From positions 1-13,917 of the forward strand of contig DATDOY010000176.1 of the NCBI GenBank assembly GCA_035293045.1: a DNA stretch of 13,917 bases, read 5' to 3'. Below the pieces are notes generated by a model, which searched no databases, had not been told where the DNA came from, and saw only the letters and a program-made list of their open reading frames with translations. The DNA comes from DATDOY01 sp035293045. Its GTDB lineage: Bacteria > Actinomycetota > Acidimicrobiia > IMCC26256 > JACPCJ01. How positions within the stretch are numbered: position 1 is the stretch's first letter; each line of letters begins with the position of its first letter. A program made the translations under genes and the position numbers. Shown piece by piece: positions 6,337 to 12,875 of the stretch.

Positions 6337-7484
6337 CCCCGACCCCCGCCCCGACCGGCTACCAGCCCCCTCCGTATCCACAGGATCGTGTGGCCGACCT
6401 GCGAACCCTGGCCGCGGCCACGGGGCACGGTGTCGACCTGTCGATCGGTGATCCGTGTGATCCCGTACCCAAGGTCGTCGCGGATGCCCTCACCGGAGCG
6501 CTCGGCCGGGGTGCCAACTACCCCGCCAGCGTCGGGTTTCCCGAGTTCCGCGAGGCGGCGAGCGAGTGGATGAACCGACGGCTCGCGGTCAGCGTGGAGC
6601 TCGACGCGATCGCGGCGTGCGTCGGCACCAAAGAGTTCGTGGCGTCGCTCCCGCGCCTGCTCTCCCTCCGCGCTCCGGAGCGAGACACCGTCCTGTATCC
6701 GGCGATCGCCTATCCGACCTACGCCATGGGTGCGGAGTTGGCCGGCTTGCGCGCGGTCGGGGTGCCCTTCGGCGCGGACGGGCACATTGATCTGTCCGCG
6801 GTGGCACCGGAGGACGCCGAGCGTGCCCTCCTGCTCTGGCTCAACGAGCCGGGAAACCCCACCGGATCGGTCGCCGACGCGTCCTGGTTCTCCGGGGCCG
6901 TGGCGTGGGCGCGCCGCCACGGCGTCATCGTGGCCAGCGACGAGTGCTACGTGGAGTTCACGTTCGACGGCGAACCGCCGGCGACGGCGCTGGGAGCGGG
7001 GAGCGAGGGCGTCCTCGCCGTCCATTCACTGTCCAAGCGGTCGAACATGGCCGGGCTGCGGGCCGGCTTCGTCGCCGGCGACCCCGACCTCGTCCGGTAC
7101 CTCGGCGAAATGCGGAAGCACCTCGGGCTGATGGTTCCGGGGCCCGTCCAGATCGCGGCCGCGGCGGCGTGGCGGGACGACGAGCACGTCACCCGACAGC
7201 GAGCGATCTACCGCGAGCGGCGCGAAGCGTTCCTGGAGGCCCTCGACGGGAGCGGCGTGACCCACGATGGGGGTCCCGGCACCTTCTATCTATGGCTGGC
7301 CGACGCGGCGGGCCGGGACGCATGGACGGTCGCCGACGAGTTCGCCCGAGCGGGAATCGTCGTGGCTCCCGGCGATCTCTTCGGTGAGGACCGAGCCCGA
7401 CACGTTCGGGTCGCGCTGGTCGCCCCGAGCGAGATCCTCGCTCCCGCGCTCTCGCGTCTGCCGTCGGTGTTGCGGGCCGGATAG
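6333..7484 (+). CDS. dapC: Succinyldiaminopimelate transaminase DapC
   Basis: A PLP-dependent class I/II aminotransferase expected to convert N-succinyl-2-amino-6-ketopimelate to N-succinyl-LL-diaminopimelate, with glutamate as amino donor. The 383-residue product has the fold-type I marks: L-S-I-G-D-P near the N-terminus, N-E-P-G-N-P-T-G, S-D-E-C-Y-V-E-F, and S-L-S-K-R-S-N-M-A-G with Lys235 as the predicted Schiff-base lysine. The GTG start at 6333 overlaps the hflX stop (GTGA) and has GAGAAGG (6319-6325) 7 nt upstream. The aminotransferase family alone would leave the substrate open. Lying directly before dapD and dapE, and matching actinobacterial DapC proteins in overall pattern, makes DapC the best call. 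Confidence 0.9.
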   Translation: MTPTPAPTGYQPPPYPQDRVADLRTLAAATGHGVDLSIGDPCDPVPKVVADALTGALGRGANYPASVGFPEFREAASEWMNRRLAVSVELDAIAACVGTKEFVASLPRLLSLRAPERDTVLYPAIAYPTYAMGAELAGLRAVGVPFGADGHIDLSAVAPEDAERALLLWLNEPGNPTGSVADASWFSGAVAWARRHGVIVASDECYVEFTFDGEPPATALGAGSEGVLAVHSLSKRSNMAGLRAGFVAGDPDLVRYLGEMRKHLGLMVPGPVQIAAAAAWRDDEHVTRQRAIYRERREAFLEALDGSGVTHDGGPGTFYLWLADAAGRDAWTVADEFARAGIVVAPGDLFGEDRARHVRVALVAPSEILAPALSRLPSVLRAG

Positions 7485-7495
7485 GTTCGCCTCCC

Positions 7496-8335
7496 ATGAC
7501 CGAAGCCATGACCGACCTTTCGCAAGAGATCACGCGCCTATGGGACGGGCGGGATCATCTCGACGAGATCATGACCCGCTCGGAGGCGACGGGCGTCGTC
7601 ACCGAGGCCATCGACCGCCTCGACCGTGGCGAGGCTCGCGTGGCGGAGATCGTCAACGGCGAGGTCGTCGTCCACGAGTGGGCGAAGCAGGCGATCCTCC
7701 TCTACTTCAAGCTCGCCGAGATGGAGACCATCGAGCTCGGACCCTTCGAGTACGCCGACAAGATCCCGCTCAAGCACGGGTATCAGGCCGCGGGGGTCCG
7801 CGTGGTGCCCGGCGCGTCGGCTCGTTGGGGTGCCTACCTCGCACCGAGCGTCATCATGATGCCGTCATACGTCAACATCGGCGCGCGCGTGGAGGAAGGG
7901 TCGATGGTCGACACCTGGGCAACCGTCGGCTCGTGCGCGCAGATCGGGAAGCGGGTGCACCTCTCCGGGGGCGTCGGGATCGGCGGGGTCCTCGAACCGC
8001 CCAATGCGGCGCCGGTCGTCGTCGAGGACGACGTCTTCCTCGGCAGCCGGTGCATGATCGTTGAGGGCGCGCGCGTGCGCCGCGGGGCCAAGCTCGGAGC
8101 GGGCGTCATTCTTGCCGCATCCACCCCTGTCATCGAGGCCGAGACCGGTGCCGAAGTGGGCCGCGGCGACGTGCCCGAGCGCGCCGTGGTCGTCCAGGGT
8201 GTGCGCACCAAGGCGTTCTCGGGCGGTGAGTTTGGGCTGCCGTGCGCCCTGATCCTCCGCTACCTCGAGGAAGGGCAGGACCACGACCGCCTCAAGCTCA
8301 ACGAGATTCTCCGGGAACACGGAGGCAGTGCGTGA
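7496..8335 (+). CDS. dapD: Tetrahydrodipicolinate N-succinyltransferase DapD, E. coli-type
   Basis: Transfers succinyl from succinyl-CoA to tetrahydrodipicolinate, committing it to the succinylase branch. The product is 279 residues: an N-terminal helical domain, then a left-handed beta-helix of hexapeptide repeats. The stretch around residues 122-165 is almost the same as in E. coli DapD, with MPSYVNIGA, EGSMVDTWATVGSCAQIGK and HLSGGVGIGGVLEP. The length also fits the E. coli group (about 274 residues) rather than the M. tuberculosis group (about 317 residues). ATG 7496 is used; ATG 7508 is possible. Neither has a strong Shine-Dalgarno site, and the gap to dapC is 11 bp. The 3' end overlaps dapE. 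Confidence 0.95.
   Translation: MTEAMTDLSQEITRLWDGRDHLDEIMTRSEATGVVTEAIDRLDRGEARVAEIVNGEVVVHEWAKQAILLYFKLAEMETIELGPFEYADKIPLKHGYQAAGVRVVPGASARWGAYLAPSVIMMPSYVNIGARVEEGSMVDTWATVGSCAQIGKRVHLSGGVGIGGVLEPPNAAPVVVEDDVFLGSRCMIVEGARVRRGAKLGAGVILAASTPVIEAETGAEVGRGDVPERAVVVQGVRTKAFSGGEFGLPCALILRYLEEGQDHDRLKLNEILREHGGSA
8321..8325 (+). promoter_or_regulatory. Shine-Dalgarno site fixing the GTG start of dapE
   Basis: GGAGG lies inside the last codons of dapD, 6 nt before the GTG at 8332, which overlaps the dapD stop (GTGA). It is the clearest ribosome binding site in the operon. It decides the dapE start against the longer open frame that begins at 8242 inside dapD. Confidence 0.75.
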
Positions 8336-9402
8336 CCCTCAAGGACGTGGACGCGGCCGATCTGCTCGGCCTCACGGCCGCGCTGGTCGACATCCCGTCG
8401 GTGAGCCTCGATGAGGCCGCCATTGCCGACGCCATCCAGGAACGACTCGATCGGGTTCCGGGTCTCGTCGTGGAGCGGTTCGACGACAACGTCGTGGGAC
8501 GTACCGAGCGCGGCCTTGGCCGCCGAGTCGTCCTCGCCGGACACACCGACACCGTTCCTGTCGCCGGCAACGATCGCGCCGAGATCGACGGCGACAAGCT
8601 CTCAGGTCTCGGCTCGACCGACATGAAGGGCGGGGTCGCCGTGATGCTCCGGCTCGCCGAGGAGGTCGCCGCCACCGCCCGCCACGACCTGACGTTTGTG
8701 TTCTACGCCGCCGAGGAGGTGGCCGACGAGCACAACGGCCTGCGGCACCTGTTTGCCGATCGCGAGTCGGTGGTGACCGCGGACCTCGCCATTCTTCTCG
8801 AGCCAACCAACGGCGCGATCGAGGCCGGTTGCCAGGGGATGCTCCGAATGCAGGCCACCTTCCGAGGCGCGCGCGCCCACACCGCCCGCCCGTGGATGGG
8901 AGAGAACGCCATACACAAGGCTGCGACGGTGCTCCAGCGGATCGCCGACTTCGACCCGCCCGTGGTCGAGCTCGACGGTCTCGGGTACCGCGAGTCGCTC
9001 CAGGTCGTCTACATCGAGGGCGGCGTGGCCGGCAACGTCGTGCCCGACGAGTGTGCGGTCGTCGTGAACCGCCGGTTCGCGCCGGCTCGAACGTTCGACC
9101 AGGCGGTGGAGGAAGTGCGAGCCATGCTGAAGGGCGCCGACGAGGTCACCGTGCTCGACGGCGCCGACGCCGCTCCACCCAACCTCGGCAACCCCCTCGT
9201 CGCGGAGGCGGTGAGCGTCCTCGGCGTGCCGGTTCGACCGAAGCTCGGGTGGACCGACGTGGCGCGGTTCTCAGCCCACGGGATCCCGGCCTTCAATTTC
9301 GGACCGGGCGATCCGGAACTCGCGCACACTCCGGGGGAGTTCGTCACTCGCGCCTCGCTCGAGGACAGTTACGCGCGGCTCGCCGCATTCTTGGGGGCGT
9401 GA
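8332..9402 (+). CDS. dapE: Succinyl-diaminopimelate desuccinylase DapE
   Basis: A dinuclear zinc M20-family hydrolase that removes succinate from N-succinyl-LL-diaminopimelate, giving the substrate of DapF. The product is 356 residues. Metal and catalytic positions are visible: His71 and Asp73 in G-H-T-D-T-V-P, the bridging Asp97 in G-S-T-D-M-K-G-G, the general base Glu128 with Glu129 in A-E-E-V, Glu157 in L-L-E-P-T-N, and a C-terminal His in L-A-H-T-P-G-E-F. The lid/dimerisation domain lies between. It is the last gene of the run and ends 32 bp from the convergent padR-type gene. Closely related M20 enzymes (ArgE, carboxypeptidases) exist, but the dapC-dapD neighbours settle the call. Confidence 0.95.
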   Translation: MTLKDVDAADLLGLTAALVDIPSVSLDEAAIADAIQERLDRVPGLVVERFDDNVVGRTERGLGRRVVLAGHTDTVPVAGNDRAEIDGDKLSGLGSTDMKGGVAVMLRLAEEVAATARHDLTFVFYAAEEVADEHNGLRHLFADRESVVTADLAILLEPTNGAIEAGCQGMLRMQATFRGARAHTARPWMGENAIHKAATVLQRIADFDPPVVELDGLGYRESLQVVYIEGGVAGNVVPDECAVVVNRRFAPARTFDQAVEEVRAMLKGADEVTVLDGADAAPPNLGNPLVAEAVSVLGVPVRPKLGWTDVARFSAHGIPAFNFGPGDPELAHTPGEFVTRASLEDSYARLAAFLGA

Positions 9403-9407
9403 GCCCC
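9394..9407 (+). terminator. Short hairpin spanning the dapE stop codon
   Basis: GGGGC (9394-9398) and GCCCC (9403-9407) form a 5-bp all-GC stem closed by GTGA, a GNRA-type tetraloop that contains the stop codon. No T-tract follows. It may serve as 3'-end structure between the convergent dapE and padR-type genes. It is too short to call a terminator with confidence. Confidence 0.3.
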
Positions 9408-9434
9408 GCGAGGCGGTGAGGACGCGAGGTCAGG

Positions 9435-10091
9435 TCACGCGGCGCCGTCCTGGCTCCAGCGCTTCACCACGGCCTCGTTGCGACGCACCATGTTCTCGAG
9501 CGTGGCGAGGTCGGGGGAGGTCTTTCGCACGTCATCGGGCCACTCGGCGACGACGGACGCCGCCCACTCGGACCACTCCTCGACCATGGCGGCAAAGTCG
9601 TCGAGGAAGCGGCCCGAGAGGATGAGCCACGGAAGCCGCTCGGGGAATGGGCCCTCGCCCTCGAGATATCCACGCGAGATCCCGACGCCGAGCCGCGAAC
9701 GTTCGACCGCCCACGTTCGAAGGGAGCGGAGCGTGGCCAGGAGATCCGCCTTCGACCCGTGCTCCGCGAAGAACACCTTGAGGAGCGCCTCGAACTCGAG
9801 CACCGGGCCGGCGCTCGGCGTTGGGACCCACGCGGCGAGGGCCCGCCGACCCTTGGCCGTGATCGTGTACATCGTGCGCGGCCGCTTGCCCGTCTTCTGC
9901 GGCGACGCCTGAGCGAGACCGTGGGCGACCAGTTTCTTCGGCTCCTCGTACAGCTTGCTGCGGGTGCGGGGCCAGAAGTCGCCGATCGCCCGATCCATTT
10001 GCTGAGCGAGCTCGTAGGTCGTCCAGGGCTTGATGGCGAGCAAGCCAAGGATGGCGTAGGACGTGGTCGTGAGGTTCGCTGCGGTTGACAT
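9435..10091 (-). CDS. PadR-family transcriptional regulator
   Basis: A 218-residue protein. The N-terminal winged helix-turn-helix is of the PadR type: S-Y-A-I-L-G-L-L-A near residues 11-19, T-T-Y-E-L-A-Q-Q-M as the helix-turn-helix region, then the wing with Y-T-I-T-A-K-G-R-R-A-L. The C-terminal half is helical and matches the virulence-activator-alpha-type dimerisation domain in overall pattern. PadR proteins usually repress a neighbouring promoter and release it on binding a small phenolic or hydrophobic molecule. The ATG at 10091 has AAGGGGA just upstream. The gene is divergent from a methyltransferase gene with a palindrome between them, suggesting that it controls that gene and itself. 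The ligand is unknown. The open frame continues far upstream but is antisense to the methyltransferase and not part of this protein. Confidence 0.9.
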   Translation of the reverse strand: MSTAANLTTTSYAILGLLAIKPWTTYELAQQMDRAIGDFWPRTRSKLYEEPKKLVAHGLAQASPQKTGKRPRTMYTITAKGRRALAAWVPTPSAGPVLEFEALLKVFFAEHGSKADLLATLRSLRTWAVERSRLGVGISRGYLEGEGPFPERLPWLILSGRFLDDFAAMVEEWSEWAASVVAEWPDDVRKTSPDLATLENMVRRNEAVVKRWSQDGAA

Positions 10092-10114
10092 TGATCCCCT
10101 TCGGACTATAGGAT
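10085..10114 (+). promoter_or_regulatory. Sigma70-type promoter of the methyltransferase gene
   Basis: A perfect TTGACA -35 (10085-10090) is followed after 18 bp by TAGGAT (10109-10114); TATAGG (10107-10112, 16-bp spacing) is an alternative -10. The -35 lies over the start codon region of the divergent padR-type gene. The predicted start site near 10121 falls inside the palindrome described separately. Confidence 0.65.
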
Positions 10115-10133
10115 AATCCCAATGGGAGTATAC
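10105..10133 (-). promoter_or_regulatory. Candidate promoter of the padR-type gene
   Basis: On the minus strand TATAGT (10110-10105) matches five of six bases of the -10 consensus and lies 13 bp before the start codon. Only a weak -35 (GTATAC, 10133-10128, 17-bp spacing) is seen. Its -10 shares bases with the methyltransferase -10, so the two promoters face each other and overlap. Confidence 0.45.
10113..10131. promoter_or_regulatory. Palindromic operator candidate between padR-type and methyltransferase genes
   Basis: ATAATCCC (10113-10120) and GGGAGTAT (10124-10131) are inverted repeats that match at seven of eight positions, separated by AAT. Extending each arm by two bases gives eight of ten. 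The site covers the predicted transcription start of the methyltransferase gene and the upstream part of the padR-type promoter, where a dimeric repressor would block both. The regulator next door is the obvious candidate to bind it. Confidence 0.55.
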
Positions 10134-10150
10134 AGCCGCGATGAGAGGGC

Positions 10151-10156
10151 AGGGGA
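10151..10156 (+). promoter_or_regulatory. Shine-Dalgarno site for the methyltransferase
   Basis: AGGGGA lies 7 nt before ATG 10164. Other in-frame ATGs are at 10122 (inside the operator), 10158 (only 1 nt after this site) and 10170. Codons between 10122 and 10158 include GGA, GTA, GAT, AGG and GCA and look non-coding for this genome, so the far upstream start is disfavoured. Confidence 0.5.
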
Positions 10157-10163
10157 CATGTCG

Positions 10164-11006
10164 ATGACGATGGCCAACAGCGAACAGGCAGCCGCTTGGG
10201 ACGGAGACGAGGGCGAGCACTGGACCGAGTTCGCCGACTACTACGACGCCGCGGCGAACGCTCACTGGCAGGCGTTCCTGGCTTCGGAGCCCGTCGCCCG
10301 GGGCGATCGCGTGCTCGACGTCGGGTGTGGAACCGGCCTCTCGACGCGGGATGCCGCTCGCGTGGCGTCCGATGGAGCAGCCCTCGGCATCGACCTGTCG
10401 GCCGGCATGCTCGCGTTGGCCGCCGAACGTTCCCGAGCCGAGGGGCTCGAGAACGTCGAGTTCGTCCAGGGCGACGCTCAGGTTCACCGCTTCGCGGAGT
10501 CGGCCTTCGACGTCGCCATCAGCCGGTTCGGTGCCATGTTCTTCGGCGATCCCGACGCCGCCTTCCGCAACATCGCCAGTGCGGTCCGGCCGGGCGGAGA
10601 CGTGGCGCTTCTGGCGTGGCGGGGCCTCTCCGAAAACGAGTGGCTTCGGGAGTTCCGCGGAGCGCTGGCGGCGGGAAGGGACTTGCCGGCGCCGCCGCCG
10701 GGGGCGCCGGGCCCGTTCGGCCTCGCCGATCCCGACGGCGTCCGGCGCCTTCTGGGGGACGCGGGGTTCGAGGACGTCGCCCTGACCGCGTCCAATCAGC
10801 CGATCTGGTTCGGGAAGGACGCCGAAGACGCCTGGTCCTTCGTCCGCCACCAGGGACTGGTGAGGGGGCTCACCCAGGACCTCGACGACGCCACCAGAGC
10901 GCGGGCGCTCGACGATCTCCAGCAGGTGCTCGCGGACCACGCGACCGCCGACGGCGTGGTCTTTGCGAGCGCCGCGTGGATCATCAACGCCCGACGTTCG
11001 TCGTAG
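10164..11006 (+). CDS. Class I SAM-dependent methyltransferase
   Basis: A 280-residue protein with a Rossmann-type methyltransferase domain. Motif I, V-L-D-V-G-C-G-T-G, is at about residues 50-58. The acidic ribose-binding residue is in G-I-D-L-S-A-G-M-L. Q-G-D-A and a post-motif S-A-V-R-P-G-G-D follow. The N-terminus (N-S-E-Q-A-A-A-W-D-G) and the W-rich first 40 residues recall UbiE/COQ5-like methyltransferases of broad substrate range, so the acceptor cannot be told. ATG 10164 is chosen for its Shine-Dalgarno spacing; 10158 and 10170 are alternatives. The gene stands alone, divergent from a PadR-family regulator and with a palindrome at its promoter. It may therefore be an inducible small-molecule-modifying enzyme, which is inference from context. 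It converges on the ABC permease gene. Confidence 0.88.
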   Translation: MTMANSEQAAAWDGDEGEHWTEFADYYDAAANAHWQAFLASEPVARGDRVLDVGCGTGLSTRDAARVASDGAALGIDLSAGMLALAAERSRAEGLENVEFVQGDAQVHRFAESAFDVAISRFGAMFFGDPDAAFRNIASAVRPGGDVALLAWRGLSENEWLREFRGALAAGRDLPAPPPGAPGPFGLADPDGVRRLLGDAGFEDVALTASNQPIWFGKDAEDAWSFVRHQGLVRGLTQDLDDATRARALDDLQQVLADHATADGVVFASAAWIINARRSS

Positions 11007-11012
11007 CGACGG

Positions 11013-11025
11013 CCGCCGTTGGCGG
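11013..11025. terminator. Small hairpin between convergent methyltransferase and ABC permease genes
   Basis: CCGCC (11013-11017) and GGCGG (11021-11025) flank a GTT loop in the 38-bp convergent gap. The 5-bp GC stem could help end transcription from either side, but there is no T-tract and the stem is short. Confidence 0.3.
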
Positions 11026-11044
11026 ACGAGGCGAACGCTCGGAG

Positions 11045-11863
11045 TTAGCCGGCGCCCGCGATGTCGCGACGGTAGAAGAGGGCACCGGCGGCGACGGCGA
11101 TGACGGTCGCGTACGCGACGATCGTCAGACCGGCGGCGCCCGCGCTCAGCGTGACCGGATCCTCGATGCCGTCGGTGAGGAACGCGACGACGTTTTCGCT
11201 GAGGAGCCACCCTTGCCACTGTGGCTTGAGGCCGCGGACCATGGGTTCGGCCACGGTGAAGTAGCCGAAGGCGGCGCCCACGGCCGCCGTCGTGTTCCGG
11301 CCGATCATGGCGATCCCAGCCCCGATGACGGCGGCCACACCGGTGGCGGCCGAGATCTTGACGACGCCGCCGAGATACGACATGAACCACGAACGGTCGG
11401 CACCCTCGGTGGTGCCCTTGGCGAGGACCGTTGGGAGAAACGCGGCCGAGAAACAGAGGAGAAGGCCGGCGGCGATCGCCGTGGCGAGGATCGCCGCCGC
11501 CATCACCTTGGCCGCCGCCACCCTCGGCCGGCGCGGTTCCCATGTCAGCAGGTGGGTGAACGTGCCCGCCTTCCACTCGGCGCCAATCATCGACGCAGCC
11601 GCGATCAGTCCGGTGACCAACAGGAAGAACGCCGTCGAGTTCAACAGGATGCCCTCGTCGGCGTTCTCCTCCGGCCAGAGCGCTGTGAGCCCGCGCGGAT
11701 CTCCGTCCTCGAGGAAGCGGGCCTGGCCCTCAATGAGAGGGTCATTCACCGCGTAGACGCTGACGGCGACGATCACGCTCACGAGGAGGGCGAGCAGAAT
11801 GAGCACGCGGGTGAGCCGACGCGCCATGTACCTGCGAATCTCGACGGCCAACATCGTGGTCAT
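11045..11863 (-). CDS. ABC-2 type transporter permease
   Basis: A 272-residue integral membrane protein. About six hydrophobic segments are visible: residues 19-38 (V-L-I-L-L-A-L-L-V-S-V-I-V-A-V), a segment with F-F-L-L-V-T-G-L-I-A-A, one with A-A-A-I-L-A-T-A-I-A-A-G-L-L-L-C, two moderately hydrophobic Ala/Gly-rich ones, and a last one ending A-G-A-L-F-Y-R-R-D. A charged loop lies between the first two. This is the usual layout of exporter permeases that work with a single separate ATPase. Its ATG (11863-11861) overlaps the stop of the ATPase gene as ATGA, so the two are translationally coupled. The substrate is unknown; such pairs often export drugs, peptides or lipids. The open frame extends upstream across the ATPase gene but that part is a shadow. 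Confidence 0.88.
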   Translation of the reverse strand: MTTMLAVEIRRYMARRLTRVLILLALLVSVIVAVSVYAVNDPLIEGQARFLEDGDPRGLTALWPEENADEGILLNSTAFFLLVTGLIAAASMIGAEWKAGTFTHLLTWEPRRPRVAAAKVMAAAILATAIAAGLLLCFSAAFLPTVLAKGTTEGADRSWFMSYLGGVVKISAATGVAAVIGAGIAMIGRNTTAAVGAAFGYFTVAEPMVRGLKPQWQGWLLSENVVAFLTDGIEDPVTLSAGAAGLTIVAYATVIAVAAGALFYRRDIAGAG

Positions 11864-12846
11864 GCCGGCGCGGGGGGAGGGGGCGGTGCGGGAGGCGGAG
11901 GCGGCGGCGGGTGGGGCGACGACGACTCGCCGGACGCATCGCCGGTGAGCTCGAGGAAGACGTCCTCGAGCGAGACGTCGAGCGGCTTGAGCTCGTCGAG
12001 CCACAGCCGATGTGAGCCGAGGACTTCGGAGACGCGGGCCGGCCCGGAGTCCGGCGTGTCGACCCGGAGGTGGTCGGGATGTCGCTCGACGGCGATCCCG
12101 GCCGCCTGGAGTGCGGCGACGCCTCCGTCGAGATCGCCGAGCCGCACCAGCAGTCGCGAGCCGCCCCCTGAGCGCAGCACTTCCTCGACGGTGCCCTGCG
12201 CAACACAGCGTCCCTTCGTGAGGATGGCGAGGCGGTCGCAGGTCTGCTGGATCTCGCTCAGGATGTGGCTCGACACGAACACCGTGCGGCCTTCGTCGCC
12301 GAGCGACCGCAGCAACTCCCGGATTTCCCGGATGCCCGCGGGGTCGAGGCCGTTTGCCGGCTCGTCGAGGATGAGGACCGCCGGGTCTTTCAAGAGTGCG
12401 GCGGCGACCCCGAGACGCTGGCGCATCCCGAGCGAATAGCCCTTCACGAGGTCGCCGGCTCGGTCGGCGAGACCTACGCGCCCGAGGACGGCGTCCACCT
12501 CGGTGCGGCCAAAGCCGCCGATGGCGGCGAGGAGCATGAGGTTGCGTCGACCGGAGAAGGTCGGGAAGAACTTGGGCTCTTCGACGATCGATCCGACGCG
12601 ATCGATCACGGCAGGGAGCCCATGGGGGATTTCGGCGGCGAGGACTCGACAGCGGCCGGCGGAAGGACGGATGAGGCCCAACAGGCATCGGATGGTGGTG
12701 GTCTTCCCAGACCCGTTCGGGCCGAGGAACCCGAAGACCCCGCCCTCGGGCACGGTGAGATCGAGGCCGTCGATGGCGACGACCGAGCGTCCGCGGAGGC
12801 GCCGGTACTGCTTGCGCAAACCTTCGATTTCGATCACGGCGGCCAC
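11860..12846 (-). CDS. ABC transporter ATP-binding protein with polyproline C-terminal tail
   Basis: A 328-residue nucleotide-binding subunit. Walker A GPNGSGKTT is at residues 42-50. The Q-loop region E-E-P-K-F-F-P-T-F, the signature Y-S-L-G-M-R-Q-R, Walker B V-L-I-L-D-E-P and the H-loop S-S-H-I-L follow, then a C-terminal domain typical of ABC-2 exporters (CcmA/NatA-like). The last 18 residues are almost only proline and alanine: His, seven Pro, Ala, five Pro, Ala-Pro-Ala (11913-11863). This is not part of the family. The start is GTG 12846 or GTG 12837, because the family-like sequence begins at V-I-E-I-E-G; neither has a Shine-Dalgarno site. The gene follows the PHP-domain gene by 29 bp and overlaps the permease start. 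Confidence 0.93.
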   Translation of the reverse strand: MAAVIEIEGLRKQYRRLRGRSVVAIDGLDLTVPEGGVFGFLGPNGSGKTTTIRCLLGLIRPSAGRCRVLAAEIPHGLPAVIDRVGSIVEEPKFFPTFSGRRNLMLLAAIGGFGRTEVDAVLGRVGLADRAGDLVKGYSLGMRQRLGVAAALLKDPAVLILDEPANGLDPAGIREIRELLRSLGDEGRTVFVSSHILSEIQQTCDRLAILTKGRCVAQGTVEEVLRSGGGSRLLVRLGDLDGGVAALQAAGIAVERHPDHLRVDTPDSGPARVSEVLGSHRLWLDELKPLDVSLEDVFLELTGDASGESSSPHPPPPPPPAPPPPPAPA

Positions 12847-12854
12847 GACGGCCG

Positions 12855-12860
12855 ACTGTA
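12855..12860 (-). promoter_or_regulatory. Possible -10 element directly before the ABC ATPase gene
   Basis: On the minus strand TACAGT (12860-12855) fits TAnnnT and ends 8 bp before GTG 12846, a spacing that would give a leaderless or near-leaderless message. No convincing -35 is seen. The gap to the upstream gene is only 29 bp, so simple read-through is as likely. Confidence 0.3.
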
Positions 12861-12875
12861 TCGGCGGCCGCTGCG

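Noticed and set aside
10092..11576. N-terminal extension of the padR-type frame to 713 residues
   Set aside because: The extra part is antisense to the methyltransferase and permease genes and not family-like; the PadR domain begins at the ATG at 10091 with a Shine-Dalgarno site.
11872..11920. G-quadruplex on the plus strand under the polyproline tail
   Set aside because: G-runs of six, five, three and three or more are present, but the last loop is about 16 nt, longer than usual; the runs follow from proline codons.
10196..12439. A 747-codon plus-strand open frame over the methyltransferase and antisense to both ABC genes
   Set aside because: The translation is arginine/glycine-rich low complexity with no family motifs. 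It is out of frame with the methyltransferase and antisense to clear ABC genes; such shadows are expected in GC-rich DNA.
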